Shown: positions 12,618 through 26,037, counted from the stretch's first letter. The stretch: 64,000 nt of DNA from Doryteuthis pealeii (GCA_023376005.1 CM042142.1:54718729-54782728); one strand, 5' to 3'. Notes: generated from the sequence alone by a model not told the origin. Translations and numbers: made by a program.

Positions 12618-15600
12618 ATCTTATTATTTATATATATATTTTTAATTGAATATACCTAGTCTGCATTTTTGATAAATTGCTACACCCTCAAAAGGTCAAA
12701 TCATCCAACATTGTCTAAAAGAATGCCATTCTCCGTCTTAATGGTTAGATAACAAAGCTGTATGTGTATGCAAGTGAACTTAATTGTTTTCTTAATGTTT
12801 TCCAAGTTGTGACATTATAGCAAGGTCAAATACAAAATAATTTTTTGGAAATTAGTCACTGTAAGACATGTCAAAAATTATTCCAGACTCTTTTTGGTTT
12901 CAATTTCTTCCACCTGCCCACACCCCACAGTCCCCACCCAATTCTGTGTCATCAATTAACTCAACATTCTAATAAGTTTTTAGCTCTTTCTCTCTATCTC
13001 TCCTTCTTGTAAATTCCTCAAAGAAAATAATTTGTAAACTTTAGAATGTTCATTGTCATAGATCCAAAAAGGAAAAACAAAACAAAAAGAAACTTGGAAT
13101 TATATAGCTCTATTGATTAATCCTAATACCTGACCAAAGTATGATTAAATTGTTTGGATGTATATGAAAATAAAACCAAACTTATTTTTCAGATATACTG
13201 AAGGGATTTTTTAAATGGACTTTTTTGACTTTTTTTAAAACTAAAAATAAAACAAAACAAAAAAAAAAAACTTTATAAATGTACCAAATTTTTATGTCTC
13301 ATCTGAAAATACGTCAATATGATATCTGAGAAAGGAGAAAACAAAAATGTAATGAATTATGCAATATTTTGGAATCTTTTTTTCTTTTTATTTTTTTGCT
13401 CCTCCAAGTTAAATAGGTATTCTTGCCCAAGATGTTTAAGTTTTTACTCAATACCAACTCAAAAATAAGTTGAGATTTGGACCATGAAGTAATAAAAAAA
13501 AACCAAACATCCACCTCAGTCTTTTTCTTGCCAAGAAAGAGTTTCTCAGACATATACTAGCCAAACATTTATAGTTGAGGTAACAATTTATGTTACCAAT
13601 TTGTGATTTAAAAAAAAAAAGAAAGAAATCCTTTGTTCTGGTCTTTATCAGGCCGCAAAAGAAATGTTCCAATTGTGTGACTTCATCATTTTGGTACATG
13701 ACATCATTTCCCCCCAATTCCCTACTCTATTCACCCCCGCCCTTACACTGCTCAAAAAAAAAATTAAGTTTACTCATGAAGAAAAAAAAGACAAACAAAC
13801 CCTGATCAAGCCTAAAACTAAAAAGCCAGTTGTAAATACTGATTTTTTTCTTAAACATATTAGATATATACAATCATAATGTTCATTATAAATTGTGATC
13901 CTTCTGCAGTCTTATGAATTTTTTTTTTTTGTGTTATTTTTTTTTATATCGATATATATGTATCTATCTATCAATTATATATATATGGGTGTGTGTGCAC
14001 ATATATATGTGCACATGCATTTTAGAAGCAAAAACAGTTTTATGTGACTTGATTAAATGTGAGTGTTGATTAGTGATTTTTATTTTATCTCTACTGCCAT
14101 AAACTCCTGTTCCTTCCAATAGTGATTGTACCAATTATTGACTAAGTTCAACCCTTCATGAGTCACAACTGATCATGGTGAATAGTCCTGTCAGTTTTTT
14201 TTTCATCCTACGTTTTGTCTTTCATTCATGCTTTCTTAGGTAGCTCAAGTTCTTCATCTGACTCGGGCCTGCCTTGTCCATTCCTCTTGCCAAGTGACCC
14301 TTACCAAAAAAAAAAAAAAAAAAACAAAAAACAAACAAAAATGAATAAATAAGAATATGAGAAAAAAAATATTCAAAAAATGAAAATTCTGTCTTTGACC
14401 TTTTCACAAAAGAAAAAAAATGACAAAAAATTAAATCAAAATTTTTTTTTTTGTTTAATGTATTTCTTTGATATTTTCTTTTTCTTTGCACAATCTTTCC
14501 AAAAAGTTGATGTTATACATCAGAGTTAAATTTGATGCTGATTAACTTTAAAGAAACAACAGACATTATTATTATTATAGGTTTGTGGCATTAAGTAATC
14601 ATTATTCATGAACACTGTCAACTTTCTTTTCTTTTTAATTGAATAATCTCAAAATTGATGAAGAAAAGTACATAGAGGAAAAAACTAAAAACCAAAGCAA
14701 ACAATCTTTATCTCCTTCACCTTTCTTTCATTCAATTAAAATAACACAGTAAGATGTTGGAACTACCTTAAAAAACATGGCTGGGAAGGAAATTCAACAT
14801 TTTTATTTTTTATTAAACCTGGAAATAAAAGACGAGTATGAATATGTATTATTAAAATTGTAAGCTGAAGTATTCAAAATAATGGATTTTTCATGTAATT
14901 TTTTTGTTTTTGTTTTGAATGTTCAGTTTCCTTTTTTTTTTTTTTTTTTAAATGCGGGTGGGGCGCAATGGATGTTTTGGAATAACTCCACTATTGGCTT
15001 TAGTGCAGTAAATTCTTAGCGATTCAAGATTGTCTTTACCTATTTGTACGCTCTTCTGAGTATTTTTTTTTTTTTTTTTTGTCTCGTTTATTTTTTTAAC
15101 CACTTAACGATCTTCCCTGTCCCTTAGCAATGAAGACTGTTTGCAAAAATCAAATTGTGAAGCAATTATCAGTTATTGAAATCTTTTTTTTTTTTTTTTT
15201 TTTTTTTTTTTCCTAATGTGATTTTAAAAAAATCAAAAAAAAAAAAAAATCACACAGACACTAGTTCAGTAATTCGATTGTCCTGAGTCTCCTGGCCTCC
15301 TTCAATTCACTCATTCGGATCTTAAGCAAGTCTTTCACATAACTTATTTCAGACTTCACAACATGTGACAGTCCAAATTAAAAAGGAAAACTTCAAAAAA
15401 AAAAAAAACCCAGAAAGATATTGATGACAACTAATGTTTATGTTGATATTCACCCTTATAGCACTAGTTGCTTGAATGACAAAAATCTTAATACTGCAAG
15501 CCACAGGTAAATCTTTCTGAGAGGAACTTACACGGGTCTAATTTGGTCGGCATTTTCATATAAAAAATATGGAAGACTGGAAAACAATAACGCTTACTGC

Positions 15601-17945
15601 CAAGTAGCATCTTTGAGAAAAAAAAAATCCTTTCCTTTAAGGAAAGGAAATTACTTGTACAAAAAAAACATTTTTGTCTAAATTGTTTTTAGCTTATTAA
15701 TTTTTTTTTTAATTTTTAGTATAAAAAACTGAAAAAAAATGGGGGAGGGAGTCTGCTAACTCTAAATTATTTGAGCCAATTCTTACATTGGATGTTGTAT
15801 TGTTTACAGAGTGGCTATGAAGTAGCATTTTTAAAAGCCTACAATAACTTGAAAGAAAAAAAGAAAAAAAAAAATTTTAAACGTGCAACTCAAACTCTTA
15901 TTTTTTTAAAATTGATTTCTAAAAGAGTTAAAAAAAACAAGGCAACTGGAAGCTTAACTCAGGATGACTGGCCCAACAAAAACTGGGGAAAAAAAAAAAA
16001 AAAATCAAAAACCAAAAAAAAAAAAAAAAAAAAAAATTGTGTGTTCAAGGTTTGTCAGAACTTTTGTTATCCTTCTAACAGATGTGATAAAACTTTGAGC
16101 ACTAAATTTGGGCAGGTAGTCAAAAAATGTGATAAAAAATGAAAATTTAAAAAAAAATTTAAAAAAAAAAAAGTTAATTTTTTAAAAATATTTCTTTTAC
16201 TGAAACCGAATTGGCTGGTCAGACTGATTTTTATCCATGGTTGTCTCACCACATTATGATTTGAAGAAGGGATTTTATTGTATTCAAGATGGCAGTTATA
16301 ATGTGATGTAGTTTTTCTCAAATTGGCACAATCTTCTGCCCTCTCATACTTGGCTGTAAAATGTACAAAAAAAAAAAAATAATAATACAATCCAACAAAA
16401 AACAATTCTCATGTTTAATATTGACATATAAATCATGAAAACTAACTGGAACACTGATTCAGTTCGTTTTTTTTTTTTGTTTTTTTTTGTTGTTTTTTTT
16501 TTTTTTAAACATGTACGTAGGTTTATCTGCAAAGGGTAAATCTATTGAGCAATGTATGGGTAAGCATTATTATTATTATTATTATTTTTAAATGATTTGT
16601 GTTGTTGTGAATTGATTCTAATTTTCTCTGTGATGAACATGATAATTCATCACAGCATTGAAAGAAAAAAAAAAAGAAAAAAAAAAAAAACAGGAGAAAA
16701 GGGTAAAGAAAGCAGATTTTTAAAACTTTAATACTCATTTTATTTCCCTTTTTTTTTTTTTCTTGAAAAAAAAAAATGAATAAATAAAGCCCTAGAAGGA
16801 AAAACAAACACACGCAAAAAAAAAAAAAAAAAAAAAAAAAATCTTGTGATATGTATTATTTATTCAGAGGGCTAAATATCTGAGATTTGTCATGCCTGTT
16901 TTTCTGAGCCTGTTCTCTAGAAAAAGAAATTAATATATATATATATAAGAGAAAACATACTCAAAAAAAAAAAAAAATATAACCTCAAATCTGCGTTGCC
17001 GTCACCTTCAAATGAAGGTGAATTACAGAACTTGGTCTGGTTTTTTACCAAAAATAAAAAATGATTTTATATATATATATATTATATATATGTATAAAAA
17101 GAAAAAATAATAAATTATGAAATTGGTGATATTGTTTGGTTGTCAGCAATTTTGAGAGGAAAGTGAACCTAATATTATTTGATGATTATTCAGTTTGTCT
17201 TTGGGTATTGGTCTTTTTTTTTTTTTTTTTTTTTCCCTACATTTCCCTCCCTCCCTCCCTCACCCTCATAATAATTTACCTTTTTTTTCTTTTTTTTTTA
17301 AATGTAAATTGCTCTGGAAAAAATCCCTTTTGAATCATATATATTATATATATATATATATATATACAAAAAAAACTCAGGTTCTCCTTGTACAATAAAC
17401 TCCAAAATAGTTAATTGTACTCTAAAAACTCACTGTGACCAACGTGTTTTCTCACACCTGCAATACAAACATCTCTTGCCCCCCCCTCTCTTCACAACAC
17501 TCTCGTAGCTTATGTTTTCAAAAAAAAAAAAATTCTTCTTGAAAGAGTATTGGCATCTGGAAGTAGATTCTTTGGAAAAAATCTAATAAAAAGTGGCTCT
17601 AAGGAACATCCTCTTTTTCACCATCTTGATTTAGTTTTAAATATGTTCCATTGACCAAGTAATGTTTCTTTTATATTCCCTAATAATCCCCCCCCCACAC
17701 ACACACACAAACAGTTTTGTGATATTCATTTCTTTCTCCTTAATTTACTTACAATATTAGCTTTTCTCCTAATTAATGTTTTCATATTTCAGTTAAATTG
17801 TCTTAAAAATATTATCAGCATTTATTCTTATTTGGTAATTCTGTGACACTTTTCTAATCTTTTTTTTTCTTGATTTACTGAATTATTAATCAAGTTTTCC
17901 ATAAAAATAATTAAATACTTAGAAAACAAAGGCAAAATTTATATA
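12583..17945. other. No gene seen; homopolymer-rich AT stretch
   Basis: It holds long A- or T-runs (15183-15211, 16014-16035, 16674-16690, 16817-16841, 17214-17234), TTA/ATT runs (16568-16587) and short AT tracts (17070-17092, 17338-17367). Frames in this stretch are poly-Lys, poly-Phe or Tyr-Ile products. A short perfect hairpin CACCTTC/GAAGGTG lies at 17002-17019. Confidence 0.6.
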
Positions 17946-18215
17946 TTTACCAACCCCTCCGCACAAGCAGGATGTGACACAAAGTCAATTTCTTAAGCAG
18001 AGTTTAACAGGTTTGAATTCAGAGTTTTCTTTTTTCTAGACTGGTTGCCTAACCAAGGTTAAAGAGCCCAGTCTGCCCTACTATTTTCCCATAGCTAGGG
18101 GGAGAATAGTTGGATGCATAACTTTCTCAAGCATATTAGTACTATATGAAATGTAACAGCCTCATCCAGGATTTGAACTTCTCTCGCCATGTCCATTTCC
18201 TATGATGATATTATT
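17946..18215 (-). mobile_element. tRNA-derived SINE, family J (5' head worn)
   Basis: It is a ~270 bp repeat matched along its length by 60263-60545. On the minus strand the better copy starts with a tRNA-like A box (GTGTAATGGTTACAG) and a B box (AAGTTCAAATCC) about 35 nt later. It is followed by a conserved ~200 bp body (…CATTTCATATAG…, …CAGACTGGG…, …AATTCAAACCTG…). This copy keeps the B box but has lost most of the A box. Placement in the SINE class rests on the internal Pol III promoter-like head. Confidence 0.65.
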
Positions 18216-18454
18216 GGGGAATAGATTATGAAAAATTATCACTACATACCAAAATATTCAAATTTTAAAAACTTCCAATCACCTTTTGAATGAATGTTTT
18301 AACCATTTGAACTCTGATCTTCTCTGCATCAGTAAACCAGTGGTATGGGGAGATAAAAGTATCACCTGTAAACAGGTGTTACAGGCTCATAAGGTTAAAT
18401 GCCTTTAGTTTATGAATTTTACCAAAAATGAAAGTAATAATTTATTACTACTAC

Positions 18455-18712
18455 TACTGGATATCCATCATAACCGATGATAACACCTTGCAAATCTGTT
18501 TCCTGCATTTGACTCAATATCTGGTTATGTCTTGCCAACTGCCTATAGGGATGTTAAGTCCTCTAGGTTTCTATTGATATTGTCTTTGTACCTGAGCTTT
18601 GGCCTATCAATTACCTCTTTCAGTTGAGAGTACAGAATCTACTTTGGTAGTCTGTTATCCCCAAGTTCAAGTGGCCAGCCCATCTCAGATTGCGCTATTA
18701 ATTTATCAAAAC
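18455..18712 (-). pseudogene. LINE reverse-transcriptase C-terminal remnant
   Basis: Translated on the minus strand with frame breaks it gives the sequence order of the C-terminal end of many non-LTR retrotransposon ORF2 proteins: LRWAGH, then DNRLPK, then LYSQLKE, then RPKLRYKDN and a K/R-x-L-x-DL segment. Stops and shifts interrupt it, so it is a dead fragment. The exact clade is not decided. It lies between a family J SINE and a family K SINE. Confidence 0.7.
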
Positions 18713-18751
18713 TGAGGAATTTAAGTTTCACATTTTAATGATTTAATCCTG

Positions 18752-18870
18752 TTGTGGTGTAATGGTTAGATCTATTAATACTGAATAGTAAGTTTGATCC
18801 TTGCTGGATGCCCCATTACACAAAAAATCCCCACGTTAAAAAGACCTTGTGTTAATCTACCTAAGTGGGA
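18752..18870 (+). repeat. tRNA-like SINE, family K
   Basis: A head with GTGGTGTAATGGTTAG (A-box-like) and GTTTGATCCTTG (B-box-like), then ATGCCCCATTACAC. The downstream part ends in an (ATT)n tract at 18873-18893. Confidence 0.6.
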
Positions 18871-18931
18871 GATTATTATTATTATTATTATTTTTTTTTG
18901 TTAGCATGATAGAATGAATCTTTTAAAAGAA

Positions 18932-19575
18932 CTAGCAAATATATGCACCCTCCGGGTGCAAGTTTTTAAGTTTTAATATAATAAAATATCATGTTAAATT
19001 AGAAAGGCTAATGAAACTGAATAAGAATTCAGATAAAAATATTTGGAACAGAGGGGGTATAATCGGAAAATAGAACAACTTTGAAACTAACTGTTCCACC
19101 ATTTTCCCTTACTCCCGTCTTTCAGTGGTAAATTTCCCTAATTTAACTATTTAGTTAAAATAGGAAGAAAAGAATAAAATTACAGTCATTTCTTTATGTT
19201 AATAGATTTCTGTTAAGATTTATTCCCGAGATTTTTGCTCATATTTATTAAGATAAAACCAAACAATTAGAAATCAATAATACTAAGCATATATTTATTA
19301 AAATCAAATTTTTTAAGATCAATATGCAAATTAGCCTTCCCATTCACACTGTAAACCGCTATTTCGTTGAATATATAAATATAATTGCATGTTATTAGTA
19401 TGTAGATATTGTTAACAGTCTTAATGATGTAAAACAATTTTACTAATAATTGAGGTTTAAATAAAAAATAAACTCATGGAGAATGTGATGTAAATAACTA
19501 AAGGGAATTGTGACTTGTATAGTAATATAGTTTCGGTTACAGACAGACAAACCCACAATCTCCATTATAATAAGA
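18932..19575 (-). mobile_element. Non-autonomous Helitron, copy 1 (~644 bp)
   Basis: Read on the minus strand it begins TCTTATTATAATGG at 19575 and ends GCTAG at 18932. The base before TC is A and the base after CTAG is T, exactly the A|TC…CTAG|T layout of Helitrons, which insert between A and T without target duplication. A hairpin GCACCC-GGA-GGGTGC lies just before the terminal CTAG, as expected for the 3' termination signal. It has no Rep/helicase coding, so it would be mobilised in trans. Most of its length matches 24737-25375. Confidence 0.85.
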
Positions 19576-22084
19576 TATACAACTGAAACAAAAATAAAAT
19601 TATTTCAAAAATTTGTCTGAGCCAAAACTATGAACTTGTCTTTATAAAAAAAAAAAAAAAAAAAACTTTTTAGTTCCTATGAGATAAACAAATTTGAAAT
19701 TATTAGCAAGTGTTAGAAATAAATGTTTTCTTGGTTTTAAAAACAAAATGATTTGCAGAAAAGTTTATACTGATTGCTTTCTTTAATTATTCTAAACAAA
19801 ATGTTCGAAGTTTCTGTTTTTCTTAGATTAAAAGTTTTAAAAGTTAAGAGGTGAAAAATTGCAATTATTCCTAATTTGTTTAAACAAATCCTACCTCAGA
19901 ATCTGAAAAATTAAAACAAATTTAGAGTTTAAAATAAATTTGTCAAAGTAAGAAAAAGAAAAAAAAGAAAAAAAGTTACAGTATTTCCTTTTTAAACTTA
20001 AAATGAATTGCTTTTTTTTTTTATTGTCCTTAATTTTATTTTTTCTTAATAATTTATCACAGTTCTCTGGCTTTATGAAATACAAAACATTATTTTTTAA
20101 GAAATACACCTGTAATTTAATTAGAACTGATGACATTGATTAGATTCTAATTATTTTATGCTTTTTAATAAGCTAATTGTCAAAAAAAAAAAAAAAACAA
20201 CCCACATTGGTACATATCACTTATGTTCAACCATTTTGAATGATTGTAAATATTTCACAATGTGTTTCAAAACTCCCACCCACCCCACCGACCTCTCCCC
20301 TGTTGGTCTTCAATATTGATGCTTAGAACATTTTAAAATGTTATAAAATATCCTGGCAGAGGTTACCCTCAGGTTAATTGAATATTTTGTGTCTCCACCA
20401 TAAAAAAGCCTGGATGAAATTCCTGTTATCATAGAATTCTGTGACTGTATTTTTTTTTTTTTTTTCAAATCCTATTTGAGTTTAATCAGTGATGGCAGGA
20501 GTCTTTAAACCCTATTAAAAAAATGTTGTTCACTGACAAATCTCTTTTCCTCATTTTCACTTTTCTTGTACTGTTTGTAAGACAAACTGGCAGGTATTGC
20601 ATGAAATTGGAAATGAGGGGGAATCTATATTTTCTTTTCAACTCTCAACCCTGGTTCATTTCAAATATTTATTAAGTTTCACAGTATTTTTTTTTTTTTT
20701 TCAAAAATCAAAATTATATTCTCACCTATCTTCCTTTTCTGTTTTTCTTTTCTTTGTTTATTTTAGAAATCAAATACCCCCACCCCTAATTTTTTCAATC
20801 ACAGGTTTAAAAAAAATGAATTAAAATGGCAGGTAATAAATACCAAAATAAAATTATACATGGCAGGGATATTTCTCAGGGATTAAGAAAAAGGAAACAT
20901 ACACATTATATATACATATAGATATATACACATATATGTATATATGAATATATAAATGTGCATATACACACACTGCATGAACATATATTCATACAGATAA
21001 ATAATGCATATATGTATATTGATACAAATATACTGTATAGTGAATTAAAACTGACTTAAAAAAAAAAAAGAACGCAATTTATACATTTTTGAATTAATTT
21101 TTATTATTACCATTTTTACAATCATGATATTTCTTTTCAATTAATTTCAAATTCTATTTCAGTTGCCTTAAGTTTTAATTTACATTCACAATTTATATTC
21201 AATATATAAATGAGATTAAATGATTTTTTTTTTTCTCTTTAGCTTTGTCAACACTAAAAGATATATTTACACAAATTCTGATATTTTAGCCTTTTTATTA
21301 ATAATACTTATAGAAGTGTTGAGAAATCATGAAAACAGATAAGTAATAGAATATACTTATCTGGCAAAAAAAAGCATTGGTTCTTTGTATATTGGGCCCA
21401 AGCTCGAGTCTATAAAAATGGGCAGGTAGCTTTCTGAGAAGTGTTCTAAACATTCTCCTTACTTCTACAGGTAGTGTTGTGTAATATTTGGTAGCAAGTA
21501 GAATGAAGGCCAGAGATAAACAAACAAACAAAAAACTGGGGGAGAGGTTATTGTTTATTGTGATTTTCTTCTTTTTTTTTTTTTTTTTGTCTTTTCTCTT
21601 TTCCTATCCCCTCTCAATTCAGCCTCCCTAGGGGTAATGGGATCAGGCCTGTGCCAAGCTAGTAATAGTAAATGTAGACCTGATTTCAAACTGCTCCTTA
21701 TGTATTTTTATAATCAATGCTAAATACATATGATTTATGTATGGGTATATATACACAATGTACTTACAAGTAACAGAATTAAAAAAAAAAAAATTAGAAC
21801 AATTTATTTAAGAGATAATGGAAAGCAATTTTATTTCAAAATGTATATAAAACAAAGTACTGTACTAAGAAACAGTAAACATAATAGTATATTCATGTTT
21901 ATTATGTACTATTTTATGCTAAAATATCCCCCATGATTCTCTTCACAATATCAACATTGTTTTTTGCTTTTTTTTAACCAAAATATGTTAAAGAGAAAAG
22001 TCTACCAAATGGGAGTAATGTAGACTCCCTCAAAAATCATTGACCTGTGTCAACCAGACCACCTGCCCCCCACCCCCAGCAATC
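19576..22084. other. No gene seen; AT-rich with short A-runs
   Basis: No convincing coding frame is seen. The stretch contains poly-A/T tracts (19646-19664, 20190-20205, 20450-20465, 21571-21588), a TA/CA-rich segment at 20900-21040, and a possible worn family K fragment at 21640-21720. Confidence 0.5.
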
Positions 22085-22510
22085 TCTGTTTCTGGCCTGG
22101 TTGAGATCTTACATATTTCTAAGTGGTCAGTGTTCAAGCCTAGTTAAAAAAAAAAAAAAGCCACAATGCTGTTTTTCAAGGCAGGTCAGCTAGCCCTCCC
22201 CATTTGAAAAAATTGGCACAACAGTTATTCCACCTTTTACTAGACTTTGTGCCATACCAAGCAATACCTAAAACTGGAACCTGCCATGTGGCTGAGGTAG
22301 TTGGGTTCTACCAATACCACTTGTCAGTGTTGGAACTCAGGTAAAAAAAACTAAAAAAAAAAACAGGATTTTAAATGCTGATTTTTTTAAAGCAGGCAGG
22401 CTCTCTCTCTCCTCTCTCCATTTGGAAGATTAGCGCTACACAATCTTCTTTTTTTACCCACATTTGGCCTTGTGCCATACCATGCTTAGCTTAGTATATT
22501 TTATTAGAAA
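22085..22510. repeat. Worn dispersed repeat(s), including a family K tail
   Basis: 22478-22500 (GGCCTTGTGCCATACC…CTTAGCTTAG) matches the 3' part of family K. The preceding sequence has tRNA-like phrases (GTGGCTGAGGTAGTTGGGTTC) and a motif (GGTCAGTGTTCAAG…) similar to one at 44441-44466. The boundaries are unclear. Confidence 0.35.
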
Positions 22511-22947
22511 CTGAATAGTCATTATTATTATTTTATTTATTTTTTGTTGAAATGGTATTCCATTTTGGTATGGAACCAACCTGAACTGAGAAGAATTACA
22601 AATTACAGCAGTTTTGGTTTAAGTTTTACTTAATTTTTGAATACTTCTTCTCAAGACAAATATTATTTTCCTTGAAGAAGCAACCATTAGAATATTCTCT
22701 TTTGGTAAAAATTACAGTTCCATTCTCAAAATTCAGATGTTTTTTTTCTTTTCTTCCCCATCAAATTTCTATTCTAAAATTTCAGTTGCATCCATTCTTT
22801 GACACATTACCATTAATGGAATTCATTCTTAGACATTTGCATAGAATCACCAAAAAGCAATTTTTCCATTTTCTGAAGCCGCCTGGAAAATAAAAACTAT
22901 TGGCTCAGAATCATTACTGCATCATTTATTAGCTATAACCCTTATAA

Positions 22948-23045
22948 AGCAATGGTTAGCAAACTTGTACTGTTCATCAAGAGTAGTAAGTTTGATCCTC
23001 AATGAGTGCCCCAGTATTATAACTTTGTGCCAGACTATATTAAGT
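22948..23045 (+). repeat. tRNA-like SINE, family K
   Basis: AATGGTTAGCAAAC (A-box-like), then AAGTTTGATCCTCA (B-box-like), then GAGTGCCCCAG and TTTGTGCCA. It directly abuts the tail end of a family B retroposon. Confidence 0.55.
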
Positions 23046-23262
23046 GGGTTGGTTGGATTTTACGGCATGTCAACTCTTGTTTGGTTATTTTATGCCAAAG
23101 CCATTTTTTTTTAAATTCACTCTTTAGGTACGCAATTTTAAAAAAACAACTTTTTTTTCTTCCATTAAACTCATAGATGGGACCCTAACAGGTAGTACCA
23201 CTCCGGGTCAGAGTGGACCTGAGAGTAATGGTGATGAAGAGGTACTCAACATTCCACAAGAC
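23046..23262 (-). mobile_element. Family B retroposon, 5'-truncated
   Basis: The plus-strand order is the GGTTGGTTGGATTTTACGG tail end, GCATGTCAAC, TTATTTTATGCC, a T-rich centre, then TAGATGGGACCCTAACAGG, CTCCGGGTCAGAGTGGACCT and GTAATGGTGATGAAG. Because copies share the (CCAA)n end and differ in how far they extend at the other end, the element reads on the minus strand with (CCAA)n as its 3' tail. This copy stops within the body. Confidence 0.75.
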
Positions 23263-23602
23263 TATGTTAAACTTAGTAAAGAGTTTTATGAACTTTATTC
23301 AGCCACTAGTGATTGGAATTTCAATTGACTTAAAAAAAAAAACAACAACGGACAGGCCCTCCCCACTTTGAAGATCAGTGTTATACTAAGCTAGGCTTTG
23401 CAATTATATTTTAGATATAACTAAAACCTGTTTATAATACATATTGATTTTTAAGCCATAACTAATCAACATTTGATCTGGATTGCATGCTCTCAAAATA
23501 TCTTATGCCAGACGTAGTTTATTCTTGATAAATAGCCTTTTGTTTTTTTTCTTTTCTTTGGGGGAGTATCATTATTACATCATTTATAAGCTACATCTTT
23601 TC

Positions 23603-23605
<3 letters not shown>

Positions 23606-23658
<53 letters not shown>
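23606..23658. repeat. (AT)n microsatellite
   Basis: About 53 bp of pure dinucleotide repeat. Confidence 0.95.
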
Positions 23659-23661
<3 letters not shown>

Positions 23662-23877
23662 TTCTATTTATCATCAATGGTATCAGCTAGTAAGTAATAT
23701 TCTCTTGAAAAATAGAATATTTAGTATGGAACCAAAAATAAAATCAAGGGTATTTGAAAATAATGTAAGTTAGGTTTATGGTTTCAGTCGATATTTAGAA
23801 AAAAAAAGGTGTTTTCCTTGATTATTTTTTTAATTTACACTATTATATTAATTCTCCTTGTCTAAGATTCTTAAACA

Positions 23878-23915
<38 letters not shown>

Positions 23916-24067
23916 TCAATAGGTAAATGACCATGTTAGTTGGTGTTAGGATAATTCTAAAGTGGACGTCCAAGTTGACAGCTCAATGTTCAATGATTTT
24001 GCACAGACCAATATATTTGTTAAAGAAAAGGCTTAAAAACCAGTCATATTAGCAGTTATGTATTTCT

Positions 24068-24102
<35 letters not shown>

Positions 24103-24285
24103 GTGTTTATCAGACCACTAAATTTTATTGAAATGGTTACAGAATTCATTGACATTCTGAAATTAAATAAATATTCAATAAAATTTAGCTGTCTGATGAA
24201 ACTCAAATTTATATGCATATGGGTAAAAATAGATCTATAACTGTGATATGACATTTTTAAGCCTTTTACTTTACCACACACACAA

Positions 24286-24291
<6 letters not shown>

Positions 24292-24345
<54 letters not shown>
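24292..24345. repeat. (AT)n microsatellite
   Basis: About 54 bp of pure dinucleotide repeat, preceded by a short CA run. Confidence 0.95.
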
Positions 24346-24348
<3 letters not shown>

Positions 24349-24736
24349 TGTCCTTTTTACATAAGACTTTTTTGTACTGGAAGGTAAATCATATTTGAAT
24401 ATTTTGCTCTTACAAGTACTAAGAATTTCTTTTTAAACTAAAAAAAAAAAAAAAAAAAATCCACCAAAACAACCTTGAACTCATTATAGGTTAGACTATT
24501 TATAAGCGTATTCGTTTTAGCTAATTTAGAATGTATCCTTTCAATATAGATACTTTTCTTTTTCTTTTTTTAACGTAAACTATACAATTATCTAGGCTCT
24601 CCCATAGTTTATTTTAAGTGACAAAAAAAGTTTTCCAAATAAATCCCTCCTTCCCATGTTTTTGTTTTTAATGAAAACAAAATAACTAAAAAATAAAATA
24701 AAAAGTTTGGCCTTGGCCCATTGATTATTATTTACA

Positions 24737-25375
24737 CTAGCAAATATATGCACCCTCCATAGGGTGCTAGTATTTAAGTTTTAATATAATAAAATATATT
24801 AAATTAGAAAGGCTGATGAAACTGAATAAGAATGCAGATAAAAAGATTTTGAACAGAGGGGGTATGATTGAAAAATAGAACAACTTTGAAACTAACTCTT
24901 CCATCATTTTACATTACACCCGTCTGTCTTTGTTAAATTTTCCTAATTTAACTATTTAGTTAAGATAGAAAGTAAAGAATAATATTACAGTTATTTCTTC
25001 TTGTTAATGGATTTCTTTTAAGATTTATTCCTGAGATGTTTGCTCATATTCAATAAGATAAAACCAAACAATTAGAAATCAATAATACTATATATTTATT
25101 AAAATCAAATTTTTAATATCCAAATGCAAATTAGCCTTACCATTCACACTGTAAACCGCTATTTTGTTGTATATATAAATACAATTGCATGTTATTAGTA
25201 TGTAGATACGGTCAACAGTCTTAAGTATGTAAAACAATTTTATTAATAATTGGGTTTTAAATAAAAAAATAAAATCATGGAGAATGTGATGTAAATAACA
25301 AAGGGAATTGTGATTTGTATAGTAATATAGTTTCGGTTACAGACAGAAAAACTCACAATCTCCATTATAATAAGA
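24737..25375 (-). mobile_element. Non-autonomous Helitron, copy 2 (~639 bp)
   Basis: It has the same termini as copy 1. The 5' TC at 25375 is preceded by A on the minus strand. The CTAG at 24740-24737 is followed by T, with a GCACCC/GGGTGC hairpin just before it (loop TATGGA). It is close to copy 1 along its length, so both come from one source family. There are no coding frames. Confidence 0.85.
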
Positions 25376-25750
25376 TTCCAACATCCAAAACTTGATTCAA
25401 GTTTTTTTTTAAAATTCTGCCATCTTAGAATATATATTGCATTTTTCCTGTGAATATGTCAATAGGAATATGATTCATTTTTTTTTCCCCTTAAGATATT
25501 GTGTAATGCCTATCTTCTTTATGTAGAAAATACTGTTTGATATGCAATGAATTGCCTTGCAATGAAGTTAACCTTTGAGAAATTTTGAAGTTTATAATAA
25601 AGTCTCCTCAATCAAGTGAACGCAACAATGTATGATCACTGAAATCCTGACAATCACACTCGTCAAAATCTGTGAAAACAAAATTATTAAAACTGAAGAT
25701 AAATCCTTTGAAAACTCTCAAATGGGCTTCTTTCATAATTTCTATTCAAT

Positions 25751-26026
25751 TTTTGTTGATTTTTTGTTTGTTTATTTTTTTTCCAGATTTTGATAGATAT
25801 ATAAAAATGAATTTTGTCTTCCTTTGTCATTAAAAATTAACTTCTCATGTAAGTGACAAAGATAAGTATAACAAATTGTTTAAAATTAGTCTGTTTATTT
25901 TTTGTTTTTATTTTTTTAATTTTTTCCAGATTTTGATAGATAAATGCAAAAATAATTTTGTTTTCATTTGTCATTAATAATTAACTTCTTACATAAGTGG
26001 CAATGAAAATATAACAAATTAGTCAA
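25751..26026. repeat. Two-unit local tandem duplication (period ~143 bp)
   Basis: CCAGATTTTGATAGAT starts at 25783 and again at 25926. Each is followed by AATTTTGT…TTTGTCATTAA…ATTAACTTCT and a TATAACAAATT phrase. A few differences show it is not very recent. It abuts a fragment of the family B/C tail at 26038. Confidence 0.8.
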
Positions 26027-26037
26027 GGCTTGGTTTC

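Larger units (their letters stand above)
23263..24736. other. No gene seen; AT microsatellites
   Basis: Three or more pure AT tracts (23606-23658, 23880-23912, 24070-24098, 24292-24345) lie in otherwise unique AT-rich sequence. A fragment near 23349-23400 recalls the repeat at 22370-22420. Confidence 0.5.

Noticed and set aside
17002..17019. Regulatory hairpin CACCTTC…GAAGGTG
   Set aside because: Only a 7-bp stem in AT-rich DNA with no associated gene. Expected by chance at this window size.
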